A stretch of DNA of 23,748 nucleotides. Source: Deltaproteobacteria bacterium. GTDB taxonomy: Bacteria; Desulfobacterota; Desulfobacteria; Desulfobacterales; Desulfatirhabdiaceae. The stretch covers positions 1 through 23,748 of the forward strand of contig JAJYBO010000012.1 in the NCBI GenBank assembly GCA_021778975.1. Reading direction: 5' to 3'. Below the pieces are notes generated by a model. That model was given only the letters and a program-made list of their open reading frames with translations, was not told the DNA's origin and searched no databases. The translations under genes and the position numbers were made by a program. Below, one piece after another: positions 15,074 to 22,311 of the stretch. Positions within the stretch are counted from its first letter, which is position 1; each line of letters starts with the position of its first letter.

Positions 15074-16384
15074 ATGAACGACCAATCCGAATGCCGCAAT
15101 GATTCATTTATTGAGAAAGCCCGGGTGTTTTCTCAGGATTTTCACAAATGCTGTCTGTATATTGCCGAATTTTCTCCCAATGAGTTCCATTTTACCAAAA
15201 TGCTGTATTCCAGGCTGACAGCATCTACAAAACTACTCGAAGATTTTCTGGATTTTCACGGGGCCAAAAACAATACCGACTGGTTCTATTACCGGGAACT
15301 CGTTGCAGCGGCCATGCACCTGTGCATCGGCGGTTATTCGCAGAAGCATATCACCAACCGATTGCCGTTCTACGGGCTGGGCATTACGGATGAGTTCGAA
15401 GAACAGGGAGACGCCACCCTGGAGTTTCTCAACGGTGCGATGTGGAAAATGGCGCCGGTCATTTTGAAAGAAGCTGAAAGGTTGCGTATTCCTCTTCCGG
15501 AAAAAGGATTTGGGACTTCCGATTTTCCGGCGGTCACTTCCTGCGAAATGCTGGCATCCGATATTGATGACAAGGACAAAGACCAGCAGAAGCAGCACAT
15601 TGTAAAAATCGCCAGCGAATTTCTCACCATCGCCGGGAACTTCGATCAACTGGGGTTTTATGAACCTTATGAAATCGAGGAGATCCGCAACATCGTTCCT
15701 GCGAAAATCAATGAAGTGGAAATCCGGCGTGTTGAAATGCTGGTGCACAACCTTCAGTCCTCATTCGATACTTATGTGATTCATGGCGGATATCATACCG
15801 AAAAACGAAAACTGATCGATCTTCGCGGATATTTTTCCGTTGTCTTTCATCTGCTGCAAATGACGGGGAGGCTTTTGCATTTGTATGAACGCCACCTTCA
15901 CGAAGCCGGTTATAAAAATACCTACAAGCAGGTTCAGGAGCGGCTCGCCGCTCTGATCGATCCGGATACGTTGCTGAATCACACGATCAATTACGGCCTT
16001 TACTACGCCTGCCATTTTCTGAACAGTGGCAAAAAGCTGGCGCGGGATATCCTGAACGAAAATATCGAGCGATCTTTGATCAAGGTGGGAATCCCGGTAG
16101 CACTTGGATTTCACAGCCGCCCCAGCCTCCTGGTCGCCAAAATTGTTCAATATTACGGAGGTCAGGTGGAACTCTGTATAGGGAAGGATCGTTTTGACGC
16201 CAGCAGTGTTCTGGATATTCAGTGGGCGGGCGGTAAAATCCACAAAGAAAATATCACGGAAGTGGTGTTCGAAGGCGATTCCCGGGCGCTGGCGGATATC
16301 GAGATCCTGGCCGGCGTCAATTACGGCGAAGACACCATGGGAAAAGGCGTGGCGCTTCCCAAAGAACTCAGCTATCTGCGATAA
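15074..16384 (+). CDS. HPr-domain protein with large unknown N-terminal region
   Basis: A 436-residue protein whose last 100 residues (about 335-425) resemble HPr, the small phosphocarrier of the sugar phosphotransferase system. The phosphorylation motif GFHSRPS is present with His347, Arg349 and Pro350 matching HPr His15, Arg17 and Pro18; a serine at 378 falls exactly 31 residues later, as Ser46 does in HPr. Residues 1-330 are predicted to be mostly helical, rich in aromatic residues and His, with no signal peptide or membrane segment, and I do not recognise them. The ATG follows GGAG by 4 bases, 11 bp after sufB; the stop overlaps the ispD start (TAATG). No Enzyme I, HPr kinase or EII gene is in the window, so a regulatory rather than a transport role is likely, but that is inference. 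Confidence 0.85.
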   Translation: MNDQSECRNDSFIEKARVFSQDFHKCCLYIAEFSPNEFHFTKMLYSRLTASTKLLEDFLDFHGAKNNTDWFYYRELVAAAMHLCIGGYSQKHITNRLPFYGLGITDEFEEQGDATLEFLNGAMWKMAPVILKEAERLRIPLPEKGFGTSDFPAVTSCEMLASDIDDKDKDQQKQHIVKIASEFLTIAGNFDQLGFYEPYEIEEIRNIVPAKINEVEIRRVEMLVHNLQSSFDTYVIHGGYHTEKRKLIDLRGYFSVVFHLLQMTGRLLHLYERHLHEAGYKNTYKQVQERLAALIDPDTLLNHTINYGLYYACHFLNSGKKLARDILNENIERSLIKVGIPVALGFHSRPSLLVAKIVQYYGGQVELCIGKDRFDASSVLDIQWAGGKIHKENITEVVFEGDSRALADIEILAGVNYGEDTMGKGVALPKELSYLR

Positions 16385-17124
16385 TGGATATTCAGAAGCC
16401 ATCGCCCGTATCCGCCATTATTGTCGCCGGCGGCAGCGGCGTACGAATGGGCGGCTCCGTCCGCAAGCAGTTTCTCTCTCTGGGGGGCCGCCCTGTCATT
16501 TGCCACACGTTGCAGGCTTTCGACCGGTGCCCCGATATCGACGCCATTTATCTGGTCGCGCCTCCGGACGACGTCCGGAACTGTATGGCAGTATGGTGTT
16601 CATCCCTGACATTTCACAAAAAGATTCAGGTCGTAGCCGGCGGTCGCGAACGTCAGGATTCGGTGTACCAGGGACTTCTGGCGGTTCCGGATCAGCATGC
16701 GGGCATCGTGGTTATCCATGACGGGGTGCGCCCATTCATCAGCCGGCAACAGATATCGGCCTGCGTTCAGGAAACCCGGCGCAGCGGCGCCTGCATTGTC
16801 GCATTGCCCGTTCAGGACACCGTCAAGGAAGTCCGGTCGCAGATCGTTTCCGGGACGCTGGACCGTCATCTTTTGTGGACGGCCCAGACCCCGCAGGCAT
16901 TTGAGATTACGCTGATTCGAACGGCTCATGAAACAGCCGGAAAGGACGGCGTCACCGGCACCGATGACGCCATGCTGGTCGAACGCCTGGGACGGCCGGT
17001 TCATGTGCTTGAAGGCTCCCGGTTGAATATCAAAATTACGACGCCGGAAGATATGGCGCTGGCGGAGGCGATATGGCGGCAGATACCAGACGACATAAGG
17101 GATGGAGAACGTACCGATTCATGA
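16384..17124 (+). CDS. ispD: 2-C-methyl-D-erythritol 4-phosphate cytidylyltransferase
   Basis: IspD couples MEP to CTP, giving CDP-ME, the third step of the MEP isoprenoid pathway whose first enzyme, Dxs, is encoded further right. The 246-residue protein has the nucleotide-binding motif AIIVAGGSGVRMGG (11-24) with Arg21, then KQF with Lys28, GRERQDSV, the HDGVRPF motif, TDDAMLVE and NIKITTPEDM, all standard. The start codon overlaps the stop of the HPr-domain gene (TAATG), a sign of translational coupling. The usual partner ispF is not next to it and is not fused to the C-terminus. The last 15 residues are polar and outside the conserved fold. Confidence 0.96.
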   Translation: MDIQKPSPVSAIIVAGGSGVRMGGSVRKQFLSLGGRPVICHTLQAFDRCPDIDAIYLVAPPDDVRNCMAVWCSSLTFHKKIQVVAGGRERQDSVYQGLLAVPDQHAGIVVIHDGVRPFISRQQISACVQETRRSGACIVALPVQDTVKEVRSQIVSGTLDRHLLWTAQTPQAFEITLIRTAHETAGKDGVTGTDDAMLVERLGRPVHVLEGSRLNIKITTPEDMALAEAIWRQIPDDIRDGERTDS

Positions 17125-17158
17125 ATTGTTCCATGAAATATGAGGGAGGGCGCTGATC

Positions 17159-18775
17159 ATGACTCAGATAAATTCTCAACCATCGACCCAGCAGCAGACG
17201 GAATTTCTCCGGCAATTAAAGAACACGTTTGAAAAAATGCCGTATGACATTGACATGCTGCTGTTCACTGAAAGGGGCGCGGAGAACATTTTCGCCGAAA
17301 GCACGCGTCAGGTCGTTCGGGCTTTTCGAGAACTGACGTCTCGGATCCATTTGCGGGAATACAGCCTGGATCATGACATGGCGAAAAAATGGCAGATTAC
17401 CTACGCCCCGACGCTGCTGATAGCGCCGGACAGATACGCCATCCGGTGGATCGGCGCACCGATGGGGGAAGAAGCCCGGACTTTTCTGGAAACGATGATG
17501 ATGGTGGGAACCGGCCTCAGCAATCTGAGCGACCAATCCCGGAAAGTGATCGCCGGTATTGATTCGGAACGACACGTCAAGGTGTTTGTCAGCCCGACCT
17601 GCCCGTATTGCCCGCAGCAGGCGGTCAACGCCGTCAAGGCGGCCGTCGAAAGACCCGGCGTCATATCGGTTGAACTGATTGATATTCAGTGCAATCCAGA
17701 GCTTGCGCATCAGTATTCCGCTCACAGTGTTCCCCAGACTTACGCCGAAGAAGTGCTGATCGGCCAGGGCGCACAGTCCGAAGAAGTTTTCGCTCTATCT
17801 CTGAGCAAGCTGGAGCCTCAGACCATTTTCATTCCGGACAGTGACGCTGAACTGGTCGAGACGGATCTGCTGATTGTCGGCGGCGGCCCCGCCGGTTTGA
17901 CCGCCGGCATTTATGCGGTTCGAAGCGGCCTGAAAACCGCCATTGTCGAACGCAATGCTCTGGGCGGACAGGTTGCGACAACGCCTGTGGTCGAAAACTA
18001 CCCCGGCTTCACCCAGATCGGCGGCAAAACACTGGTGGATATCCTGACGGCCCACGCCCTAGAATATGTTCAGATATTTCAGGGAGAAGAAGTGGTGGAT
18101 GTAACCCCGGGACAGCCGTTCGGTGTCACGACCACCCGGCGCAGATTCAAAGCAAACTCCATTCTGCTGGCCACCGGGGCCAATCACAAACACCTGAATG
18201 TTCCCGGTGAATCACGGCTGGCCGGAAAAGGCGTGAGCTATTGCAGCACCTGTGACGGGCCTTTGTTCAAGGGAAGAACTGTCGTGATGGTCGGCGGCGG
18301 CAACAGCGCCGTCACCGAAGCGCTCTATCTGCAGCATATGGGGGCTCATGTCACCCTGGTGCATCGCCGGGACAGCCTGCGCGCCCAGAAATTTCTGGTT
18401 GATCAACTGGCCTCCAGCGGCATTCCCATCCTGTGGAATACGGAAATTTCCGAAATTCGCGGCAAGGATCGTGTGGAATCCATTGAAACGACCAACACCC
18501 AGACTCACGAAAAAGCGTCTTTGCCGGTGGACGGTGTTTTTTTGTCCATCGGGTATGAACCAGCGGTTGAACTTGCCCAAAAAATCGGCGTTACACTGAC
18601 GCCAGACGGCTACATTCAGAAAGACGCCGGACATCGCACCAGCATTTCGGGGGTTTATTCCGCAGGGGATGTCGAGGGCGGCTACAAACAGATAGTGACG
18701 GCGGCCGGTCAGGGCGCGGAAGCAGCCATGTCCATTTTTGAAGATGTGATCAATCCGTACTGGAACAGATCATAA
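17159..18775 (+). CDS. AhpF-shaped thioredoxin-reductase-like flavoprotein
   Basis: A 538-residue FAD disulfide reductase with the domain order of AhpF: two N-terminal thioredoxin folds, then a thioredoxin-reductase body. The first fold (about 10-120) has no CxxC; the second (about 135-225) has CPYC at 148-151. The reductase part has the FAD motif VGGGPAGLTAG (about 240), the redox pair CSTC at 362-365, and the nucleotide site GGGNSA. E. coli AhpF has its pairs at 129-132 and 345-348, nearly the same spacing. Unlike AhpF, which has a Glu-Phe there and prefers NADH, this protein has HRRDSLRA, the NADPH-binding motif of thioredoxin reductase. No ahpC is adjacent. It starts at an ATG 10 bases after GGGAGG, 34 bp after ispD. 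It likely passes electrons to a peroxiredoxin or a thioredoxin-like partner. Confidence 0.92.
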   Translation: MTQINSQPSTQQQTEFLRQLKNTFEKMPYDIDMLLFTERGAENIFAESTRQVVRAFRELTSRIHLREYSLDHDMAKKWQITYAPTLLIAPDRYAIRWIGAPMGEEARTFLETMMMVGTGLSNLSDQSRKVIAGIDSERHVKVFVSPTCPYCPQQAVNAVKAAVERPGVISVELIDIQCNPELAHQYSAHSVPQTYAEEVLIGQGAQSEEVFALSLSKLEPQTIFIPDSDAELVETDLLIVGGGPAGLTAGIYAVRSGLKTAIVERNALGGQVATTPVVENYPGFTQIGGKTLVDILTAHALEYVQIFQGEEVVDVTPGQPFGVTTTRRRFKANSILLATGANHKHLNVPGESRLAGKGVSYCSTCDGPLFKGRTVVMVGGGNSAVTEALYLQHMGAHVTLVHRRDSLRAQKFLVDQLASSGIPILWNTEISEIRGKDRVESIETTNTQTHEKASLPVDGVFLSIGYEPAVELAQKIGVTLTPDGYIQKDAGHRTSISGVYSAGDVEGGYKQIVTAAGQGAEAAMSIFEDVINPYWNRS

Positions 18776-18808
18776 AATTTAAATAGATCAACAACAAGGA
18801 ATGATTGA

Positions 18809-19153
18809 ATGAAAAAACGACTGAGAAAAAAACTGAACTTGGGAGAATTCAAGGAGACGGGATTTAGTGTCTCCTGGAAATTTAACACGGCCATTGATGA
18901 AACGGGAATAGATCGTTTTTTTGACGCCTTTGTCGACGCATTGGTAACGAAGGGTCTGTTTTTCGAATACGGAGGCGGCGCTAAAGATGAATCCTGGGAT
19001 GGTATCATAGCAAGACAAAAGCGGTATACATCCACGGACGCATCGGACAGAGCGTTTATCACGGAATGGCTGACATCCCAAACCGACATTCAGGAATTTG
19101 CCGTCGGCGATGAAGATATCGATCTGTGGTATTCCCGTGAATGTTGCTGCTGA
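18809..19153 (+). CDS. yggL: YggL/DUF469 family 50S ribosome-binding protein
   Basis: This 114-residue protein matches YggL (DUF469), reported to bind the large ribosomal subunit. The hallmarks are the basic start KKRLRKKLNLGEF followed by KETGFSVSWKF, then an acidic centre, GGAKDESWDGII and WLTSQ; the overall length is close to E. coli YggL. The C-terminus differs: it ends RECCC, three cysteines in a row, instead of the short acidic tail of the enteric protein. The ATG follows AAGGA by 8 bases, and the gene begins 33 bp after the flavoprotein with no terminator between, so it may be the last gene of that operon. It is convergent with the entericidin-like gene. Confidence 0.88.
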   Translation: MKKRLRKKLNLGEFKETGFSVSWKFNTAIDETGIDRFFDAFVDALVTKGLFFEYGGGAKDESWDGIIARQKRYTSTDASDRAFITEWLTSQTDIQEFAVGDEDIDLWYSRECCC

Positions 19154-19191
19154 AAACGGCACGGCAATCTGAAAACGGAACCATTGCACCG

Positions 19192-19217
19192 AAAGGGCAG
19201 CCCTCACAGGGTTGCCC
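19192..19217 (-). terminator. Hairpin between convergent genes, possible terminator
   Basis: A 10-bp stem with one G-T pair (GGGCAGCCCT at 19195-19204, AGGGTTGCCC at 19208-19217) with a CAC loop. On the minus strand a short TTT follows; on the plus strand there is no T-run. It would end the dxs-tlyA-entericidin transcript and may also slow read-through from yggL. Confidence 0.55.
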
Positions 19218-19247
19218 CAACCGCACAAAGAGCGTTTCGCCGGAATA

Positions 19248-19397
19248 TCACAGCTTTCGTTTCACCGCATCGGCGGCTTCCTGCGTTTTCTCTCCCGCTT
19301 TCTGAATATCCTGTCCGATACCGTGAACCGTATTGCACCCGACAACCGTCATGACAGCACTCAAAAGAAGGATGATGGCTATTGTTTTTTTAACCAT
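19248..19397 (-). CDS. Entericidin-like small lipoprotein
   Basis: A 49-codon gene on the minus strand, too short for most gene finders. It encodes MVKKTIAIILLLSAVMTVVG followed by the lipobox cysteine at 21, then CNTVHGIGQDIQKAGE and an Ala/Lys tail. This matches the entericidin A/B family (E. coli EcnB starts MVKKTIA and has CNTTRGVGEDI after the lipobox). It should be lipid-anchored to the membrane. In E. coli EcnA and EcnB are a proposed antidote/toxin pair; single copies like this are common in other Proteobacteria and may be envelope-stress lipoproteins. A GGAG ribosome site lies 8 bases before the ATG. The start overlaps the end of tlyA by 19 bp, so it is probably translated from the dxs-tlyA mRNA. 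Confidence 0.88.
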   Translation of the reverse strand: MVKKTIAIILLLSAVMTVVGCNTVHGIGQDIQKAGEKTQEAADAVKRKL

Positions 19398-20155
19398 AGG
19401 GAATCTCCTGATATATCGTTATCGGAAATATGGATTAAAAATTCCCTGTTGCCTTTTGGACCCAAAACAGGGGAAGGAACCACCGATAGAGAACGCCATC
19501 CGGCATCTGTAAAAAATTGACGCAATTCGGCGATCACCCGATCGTGCTGCTGCGGTTCCCGCACCACGCCGCCTTTTCCGACACACCCTTTCCCCACTTC
19601 AAACTGGGGTTTTATCAGGGCTACAATCTGAGCGTTTGGTTTCATGAATTTGATAACCGCCGGAATCACGATTTTCAGGCTGATAAAAGACGCATCAACA
19701 GTCACCAGGTCAACCGGCTCCGGCAACATGCTCTGCGGCATATGGCGGATGTTCATTCGTTCAATGGCGATGACGCGGGAATCCTGCCGGAGCCGCCATG
19801 CCAGTTGGCCATAGCCGACATCCACCGCATACACACGCGCCGCACCCTGCTGCAGCAAACAGTCCGTAAAACCGCCGGTGGATGCGCCGACATCCAGACA
19901 GACCATGTTCTGTGGCGAAATTTCAAAAGCCATCAGGGCGTGATCGAGTTTAAGCCCCCCCCGACTGACAAACGGCATGTCTTCGCCTTTTATCACGATG
20001 TCGGCGTCTTCTGAAGCCATATGACCGGCCTTGTCCACAGGCTGATGGTTGATCAGCACCTGCCCTGCCATAATCAGCGCCTGAGCGCGCTGCCTGGTGG
20101 CCGCCATGCCTTTTTCAACCAGCAAACGGTCCAGACGCATTCTGGACACCGTCAT
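19379..20155 (-). CDS. tlyA: TlyA family rRNA 2'-O-methyltransferase (hemolysin A)
   Basis: TlyA-family proteins are S-adenosylmethionine-dependent RNA methyltransferases; the mycobacterial member modifies 16S and 23S rRNA and is needed for capreomycin sensitivity. The 258-residue protein has an N-terminal S4 RNA-binding domain (RLDRLLVEKGMAATRQRAQA, about 7-26) and an FtsJ-like Rossmann domain with the SAM motif LDVGASTGGFTD (about 87-98), the VDASFISL segment, and ALIKPQFEVGKG. 'Hemolysin' is a historical name. The ATG at 20153-20155 overlaps the dxs stop codon (ATGA), showing translational coupling; another ATG five codons later is possible. The linkage dxs-tlyA is common in bacteria. Confidence 0.94.
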   Translation of the reverse strand: MTVSRMRLDRLLVEKGMAATRQRAQALIMAGQVLINHQPVDKAGHMASEDADIVIKGEDMPFVSRGGLKLDHALMAFEISPQNMVCLDVGASTGGFTDCLLQQGAARVYAVDVGYGQLAWRLRQDSRVIAIERMNIRHMPQSMLPEPVDLVTVDASFISLKIVIPAVIKFMKPNAQIVALIKPQFEVGKGCVGKGGVVREPQQHDRVIAELRQFFTDAGWRSLSVVPSPVLGPKGNREFLIHISDNDISGDSLWLKKQ

Positions 20156-22062
20156 GCAGCGTCCGCGGTCTTGGAGCGAGAGAGGCCGGATTCCGCCATG
20201 ATTCGGTGAGCAGCCCCGGCAATGGCCTGGGCGTCAATGCCGTATTTGGATCGCAGGATGCGCTGTGCCCCATGTTCAACAAAAATATCCGGAATCCCCA
20301 GGCGGATCACCCGGCAGCCTGAAATCATATGATCGCTCAGACATTCCAGCACCGCGCCGCCGAATCCGCCTTGCAGTACATTTTCTTCCACCGTGACAAT
20401 GCGCGGAATTTTTCTGGCCAGAGAGCAGATCAGCTTCGAATCCAGCGGCTTGACAAACCGGGCGTTGACGATACACGCCGATATGCCTTCGCGAGACAGC
20501 AGATCATGCGCAATGAGCGCCTCACCGACCGTTCTGCCGATCGCCAGAACCAGTACATCGGCGCCTTCCTTCAGAACGTCTCCTTTGCCGATGGGAAGCG
20601 CAGGGGCGTCATAGTCAATGGCCGCCCCCCACCCTGCGCCGCGGGGGTAGCGCAGGGCGACAGGCCCCGGATATGCGACAGCGGTCGTCAGCATGGCGCA
20701 CAGTTCGTTTTCATCGCGAGGCGCCATCACCACCATGTTCGGAAGGCTTCTCAGGTAGGAAAAATCGAAAAGGCCATGATGCGTTGCGCCATCTTCACCG
20801 ACAATACCGCCGCGATCAATGGCAAATACCACCGGCAGTGATTCCAGACACACATCGTGCAGAATTTGATCGTAAGCCCGTTGCAAAAATGTCGAATAAA
20901 TGGCAACAACCGGTTTCAAGCCTTCAGTGGCCATTCCGGCGGCGAATGTAACCCCATGCTGTTCAGCGATTCCCACATCAAAAAACCGATCGGGATAGGC
21001 TTCCGAAAATGGCACCAGTCCTGTTCCTTCCGGCATGGCGGCGGTCACGGCGATCAGTTTTCTGTTTTTTTTCGCCAGATGCACCATGGCGTTTCCGAAC
21101 GCTTCCGTATAAGAGGGAATCGGGGATTTTTTTCCGTTAGAAACACCGGTTTCCACTTCAAAACACCCGACGCCATGAAAATGTACCGGGTTTTTCTCCG
21201 CCGGTGGATATCCCTTGCCTTTGACGGTGGAAACGTGGAGCAGCACAGGCTCTTTGAGCATTTTGATATTGTTTAGGATATCAATGAGGTGATTCAGATT
21301 GTGGCCGTTGATAGGACCGAAGTACTCGAAACTGAAAGCCTCAAACAGCATGCCGGGGGTAATGAATGTTTTGAAGGAATCTTCGGACCGTTTGAGAAGT
21401 TGATAGATATCGCCTCCAAATTTGGGAAGCGATTTTAAAAACTCGCCGAACTCCTTGCGCAGATCCTGAAGCATTTTCGCGGAAAATTTCCGGCTGAGAA
21501 ACGACGACAGCGCCCCGACATTGTGATTGATGGACATTTCGTTGTCATTGAGGATGACGATCAGGTCTTTGTGAATGTCTCCGGCCTGATTGAGGCCTTC
21601 ATACGCCAGACCCGCCGTCAGAGAACCGTCGCCGATTACGGCGATGACCTTGGCCGGATCGCTGAGAAGCCTTTTGGCGCAGGCGATTCCCAGACTGGCG
21701 GAGATGGATGTACTGCTGTGGCCGGTTGAAAATGCGTCATATGGGCTTTCCGCCCTTCGGGTGAATCCTGAAAGCCCCTGATACTGCCGCAGGGTGTGAA
21801 ACAGGTCTTTTCTGCCGGTGAGCAGTTTGTGCGCGTAGGACTGATGGCCGACATCCCAGACGATTTTATCTCTGGGAGCGTCAAAAACATAGTGAAGCGC
21901 TATGGTCAGTTCGACGGCGCCCAGACTGGACGCCAGATGACCGCCGGTTTTTGAAACGACATCAACAATGATTCTGCGAAGTTCATCCGCCAGAACCGGA
22001 AGCTCCGCCCGGGGTATTTTTTTCAGATCCAGCGGAGATAAAATGGTATCAATCAGACTCAC
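20152..22062 (-). CDS. dxs: 1-deoxy-D-xylulose-5-phosphate synthase
   Basis: Dxs condenses pyruvate and glyceraldehyde 3-phosphate, using thiamine diphosphate, in the first step of the MEP pathway, which also uses IspD encoded here. The 636-residue protein has the N-terminal histidine motifs (GGHLASSLG, DVGHQSYAHK), the ThDP/Mg motif GDGSLTAGLAYEGLN followed by NDNEMSI, the middle transketolase domain with GIAEQHGVTFAAGMA, and the C-terminal domain. The start is GTG at 22060-22062, not the upstream ATG at 22158: an AAGGA site lies 8 bases before the GTG, the protein then begins like other Dxs (SLIDTILSPLDLKKI), and the upstream ATG lies inside the predicted -10 box. It overlaps tlyA by 4 bp. 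Confidence 0.96.
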   Translation of the reverse strand: MSLIDTILSPLDLKKIPRAELPVLADELRRIIVDVVSKTGGHLASSLGAVELTIALHYVFDAPRDKIVWDVGHQSYAHKLLTGRKDLFHTLRQYQGLSGFTRRAESPYDAFSTGHSSTSISASLGIACAKRLLSDPAKVIAVIGDGSLTAGLAYEGLNQAGDIHKDLIVILNDNEMSINHNVGALSSFLSRKFSAKMLQDLRKEFGEFLKSLPKFGGDIYQLLKRSEDSFKTFITPGMLFEAFSFEYFGPINGHNLNHLIDILNNIKMLKEPVLLHVSTVKGKGYPPAEKNPVHFHGVGCFEVETGVSNGKKSPIPSYTEAFGNAMVHLAKKNRKLIAVTAAMPEGTGLVPFSEAYPDRFFDVGIAEQHGVTFAAGMATEGLKPVVAIYSTFLQRAYDQILHDVCLESLPVVFAIDRGGIVGEDGATHHGLFDFSYLRSLPNMVVMAPRDENELCAMLTTAVAYPGPVALRYPRGAGWGAAIDYDAPALPIGKGDVLKEGADVLVLAIGRTVGEALIAHDLLSREGISACIVNARFVKPLDSKLICSLARKIPRIVTVEENVLQGGFGGAVLECLSDHMISGCRVIRLGIPDIFVEHGAQRILRSKYGIDAQAIAGAAHRIMAESGLSRSKTADAA

Positions 22063-22157
22063 AATCAAATCCTTGCCTTGACAAACGAATAGAAAGATAC
22101 AAACAAACCCGTTTTTCCTGTAAGCCCCTTTGAGTATCGGGGGGAATCCGAGCCGCA

Positions 22158-22186
22158 AATATAGATGTTACGGATGGTCAAGTCAA
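22158..22186 (-). promoter_or_regulatory. Promoter of dxs-tlyA operon
   Basis: On the minus strand TTGACT (22186-22181), a 17-bp spacer and TATATT (22163-22158) form a near-consensus sigma70 promoter. The predicted start near 22151 leaves a leader of about 90 nt before the GTG start of dxs. Confidence 0.75.
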
Positions 22187-22228
22187 ATAGTATCCGTGCT
22201 GTATAATGGAGAGGCGCGGCGGTTTGGC

Positions 22229-22256
22229 TTGACGTTGGGTGCGACATGCGTTAATG
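22229..22256 (+). promoter_or_regulatory. Possible promoter of the PAS sensor gene
   Basis: TTGACG (22229-22234), 16-bp spacer, TTAATG (22251-22256). The -10 is weak, so this is only a candidate. The 249-bp region between dxs and this gene holds this and the dxs promoter and nothing else I recognise. Confidence 0.35.
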
Positions 22257-22311
22257 GGGGAATGAAAGAAATAATGGACCATCCATAACGCGGCTTATAT
22301 CGGGAATTTTC

